Of a stretch of 5,611 nucleotides of DNA, positions 4,202-5,611 are shown piece after piece. Origin of the DNA: Acetobacteraceae bacterium (GTDB lineage Bacteria > Pseudomonadota > Alphaproteobacteria > Acetobacterales > Acetobacteraceae); NCBI GenBank assembly GCA_003164305.1, contig PLSZ01000108.1, positions 1 to 5,611 of the forward strand, read 5' to 3'. The position numbers and the translations under genes are program-made. The notes beneath the pieces are model-generated. The model did not search any database, was not told the origin of the DNA, and saw only the letters and a list, made by a program, of their open reading frames with translations. Within the stretch, counting starts at the first letter, position 1, and the number at the start of each line of letters is the position of its first letter.

Positions 4202-5611
4202 TTATACTTCGTCAACTCGTTCGACCCCAGGCAAGGTCGTCAATGCCTGCGCGAGTCGCGGCGTCACGCTGTACCCACCTGGCAACGCGATCTCCACGCT
4301 CCGCTCGGTTCCAATGCGCGGTACCAGAATGACCCGACCCTTCCCGGCCCCCTGACGCATCAGCAGGTCGCGAATATGCGGCACCGCCTCCGTTTCCTTC
4401 AGCCAGATGCGGATCGAGGCGCCAACGTTCGCCGCCGCCTGATCCAATGGCTCCACGTTCTGCGCGGTGACGCGCACCGCCTCCCCCTCCACCTTCAGAT
4501 CCGCCGCGACGATGACGTTGGACCCGTTCGCCAGAGCCTCCCGCGAGCGGGACAGGACTTCGCTGAAACAGGTGACCTCGACCGATCCGGAGGCGTCGGA
4601 AATCCGCACCCACGCCATGCGGGTGCCCTTCTGGGTCATGCGTTCCTTCATCGCGACGACCGTGCCGGCGATCTTGACGCGGGTCACACCGGCGCGGGCG
4701 CGGGCCTCGACCTCCGTTGCCCGCACCGTCCCCAGCCGCCGCAACGCCTGCGCGTAGGCGTCCAGCGGGTGCGCGGTCAGGTGGAAACCGATCGCCTCGG
4801 CTTCGTACGACAGACGGTCCAGCAGAGCCCAGTCCTGCGTGTCGGGCATGCGGAGAGGCTCGGGCTTGCTCGACACGCCGCCGAACATCCCCAGTTGCCC
4901 GCTTTCCTTTTCCTCCCGCCGGGATTGCGCGCGGCGGATGATCGTCTCGGCGGCGGCGAACAGTCGGGCGCGGTTGGGCTCCAACCGGTCGAACGCCCCG
5001 CCGCGAACCAGGCTTTCGACCTGCGCCCGGCTGAGTTGCCGCGGATCGATCCGGTCGGCGAAATCGCCCACATCGACGAAGGGCGTGCCGCCGCGCGCCT
5101 CGACCACCGAGGCCATCGCGGCATGCCCGACCCGCTTGACGCCCGCGAGCGCGTAACGGATCGCCAGCCGCCCGTCATCCATCCGCTCGACCGAGAAATC
5201 CGCTTCCGATTTGTTGATGTCCGGCGGCAGGATCGCGAGCCCGCTGTATTCCGCTTCCTGCTTCAACGCGGCGAGCCGGTCGGTGTTGTTGATCGCGAGA
5301 CTCATGCACGCGGCGATGAATACTTCCGGATGATTGGCCTTGAGCCACGCGGTTTGGTACGCGACCAGGCCATAAGCGGCGGCGTGCGATTTGTTGAAGC
5401 CGTAATCGGCGAATTTCGCCATCAGGTCGAACACTTCCTTGGCTTTCGCCGGCTCGACCCCGCGCTCGATGGCGCCTTTGGTGAAGATTTCGCGCTGCGC
5501 TTCCATTTCGGAGGCAATCTTCTTTCCCATCGCGCGGCGCAGGAGGTCGGCCGAGCCGAGCGAGTATCCCGCCATGGTTTGCGCGATTTGCATGACCTGT
5601 TCCTGGTAGAC
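4202..5611 (-). CDS. dnaE: DNA polymerase III subunit alpha (C-terminal part, 5' end outside window)
   Basis: DnaE is the replicative polymerase subunit of the Pol III holoenzyme. The window holds its last 469 residues, entering in frame as VYQEQVMQIAQ, a hallmark of DnaE. In order (fragment numbering): the conserved polymerase segments GYSLGSADLLRRAMGKK (15-31) and FADYGFNKSHAAAYG (67-81); a helix-hairpin-helix DNA-binding region at about 155-215; QLGMF (239-243), which fits the sliding-clamp binding motif QxxLF/QxDMF; GFHLTAHPLDAY (275-286); an OB fold at about 310-389; and a C-terminal domain from about 397 that in relatives contacts tau. The catalytic aspartates and PHP domain would lie further upstream, beyond the window edge. 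The stop is TAA and no frameshift is seen. The gene converges on the small ORF, with no clear terminator in the 65 bases between them. Confidence 0.98.
   Translation of the reverse strand, partial: VYQEQVMQIAQTMAGYSLGSADLLRRAMGKKIASEMEAQREIFTKGAIERGVEPAKAKEVFDLMAKFADYGFNKSHAAAYGLVAYQTAWLKANHPEVFIAACMSLAINNTDRLAALKQEAEYSGLAILPPDINKSEADFSVERMDDGRLAIRYALAGVKRVGHAAMASVVEARGGTPFVDVGDFADRIDPRQLSRAQVESLVRGGAFDRLEPNRARLFAAAETIIRRAQSRREEKESGQLGMFGGVSSKPEPLRMPDTQDWALLDRLSYEAEAIGFHLTAHPLDAYAQALRRLGTVRATEVEARARAGVTRVKIAGTVVAMKERMTQKGTRMAWVRISDASGSVEVTCFSEVLSRSREALANGSNVIVAADLKVEGEAVRVTAQNVEPLDQAAANVGASIRIWLKETEAVPHIRDLLMRQGAGKGRVILVPRIGTERSVEIALPGGYSVTPRLAQALTTLPGVERVDEV

Overview
The window looks like part of a GC-rich alphaproteobacterial chromosome, probably Rhodospirillales or a close relative. 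The grounds are protein style (a chemoreceptor ending in a PilZ domain, a short FtsY without a long acidic N-terminus, the mtaB-ftsY pair), strong G/C bias at third codon positions, and two palindromic repeat types of the kind scattered between genes in such genomes. No species can be named from sequence alone.

Layout: (a) 1-791, + strand, the 3' part of a methyl-accepting chemotaxis receptor with a C-terminal PilZ (c-di-GMP binding) domain. (b) 792-1157, a gene-free gap dominated by a near-perfect palindrome of about 142 bp (889-1030). (c) 1158-3331, + strand, a translationally coupled pair: mtaB (methylthiolation of t6A37 in tRNA) and ftsY (SRP receptor GTPase), sharing one base in a TGATG junction. 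(d) 3332-3832, a repeat-rich gap holding a degenerate phased repeat, an interspersed palindromic element, a second block related to the phased repeat, then AT-richer DNA with probable regulatory sites. (e) 3833-4136, a very good sigma-54 (-24/-12) promoter match with an IHF-like site just upstream, followed by a short ORF for an unrecognised protein with two predicted membrane segments. (f) 4202-5611, - strand, the C-terminal 469 residues of DnaE, the DNA polymerase III alpha subunit, converging on the small ORF.

Most genes are housekeeping: tRNA modification, membrane-protein targeting and DNA replication. The chemoreceptor links motility to c-di-GMP signalling. The part least explained by known annotation is the putative sigma-54-driven small membrane-protein gene between ftsY and dnaE. 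It has the main parts of an enhancer-dependent promoter: upstream direct repeats, an IHF-like site and the core. All calls come from reading by eye; no homology search or folding program was run.
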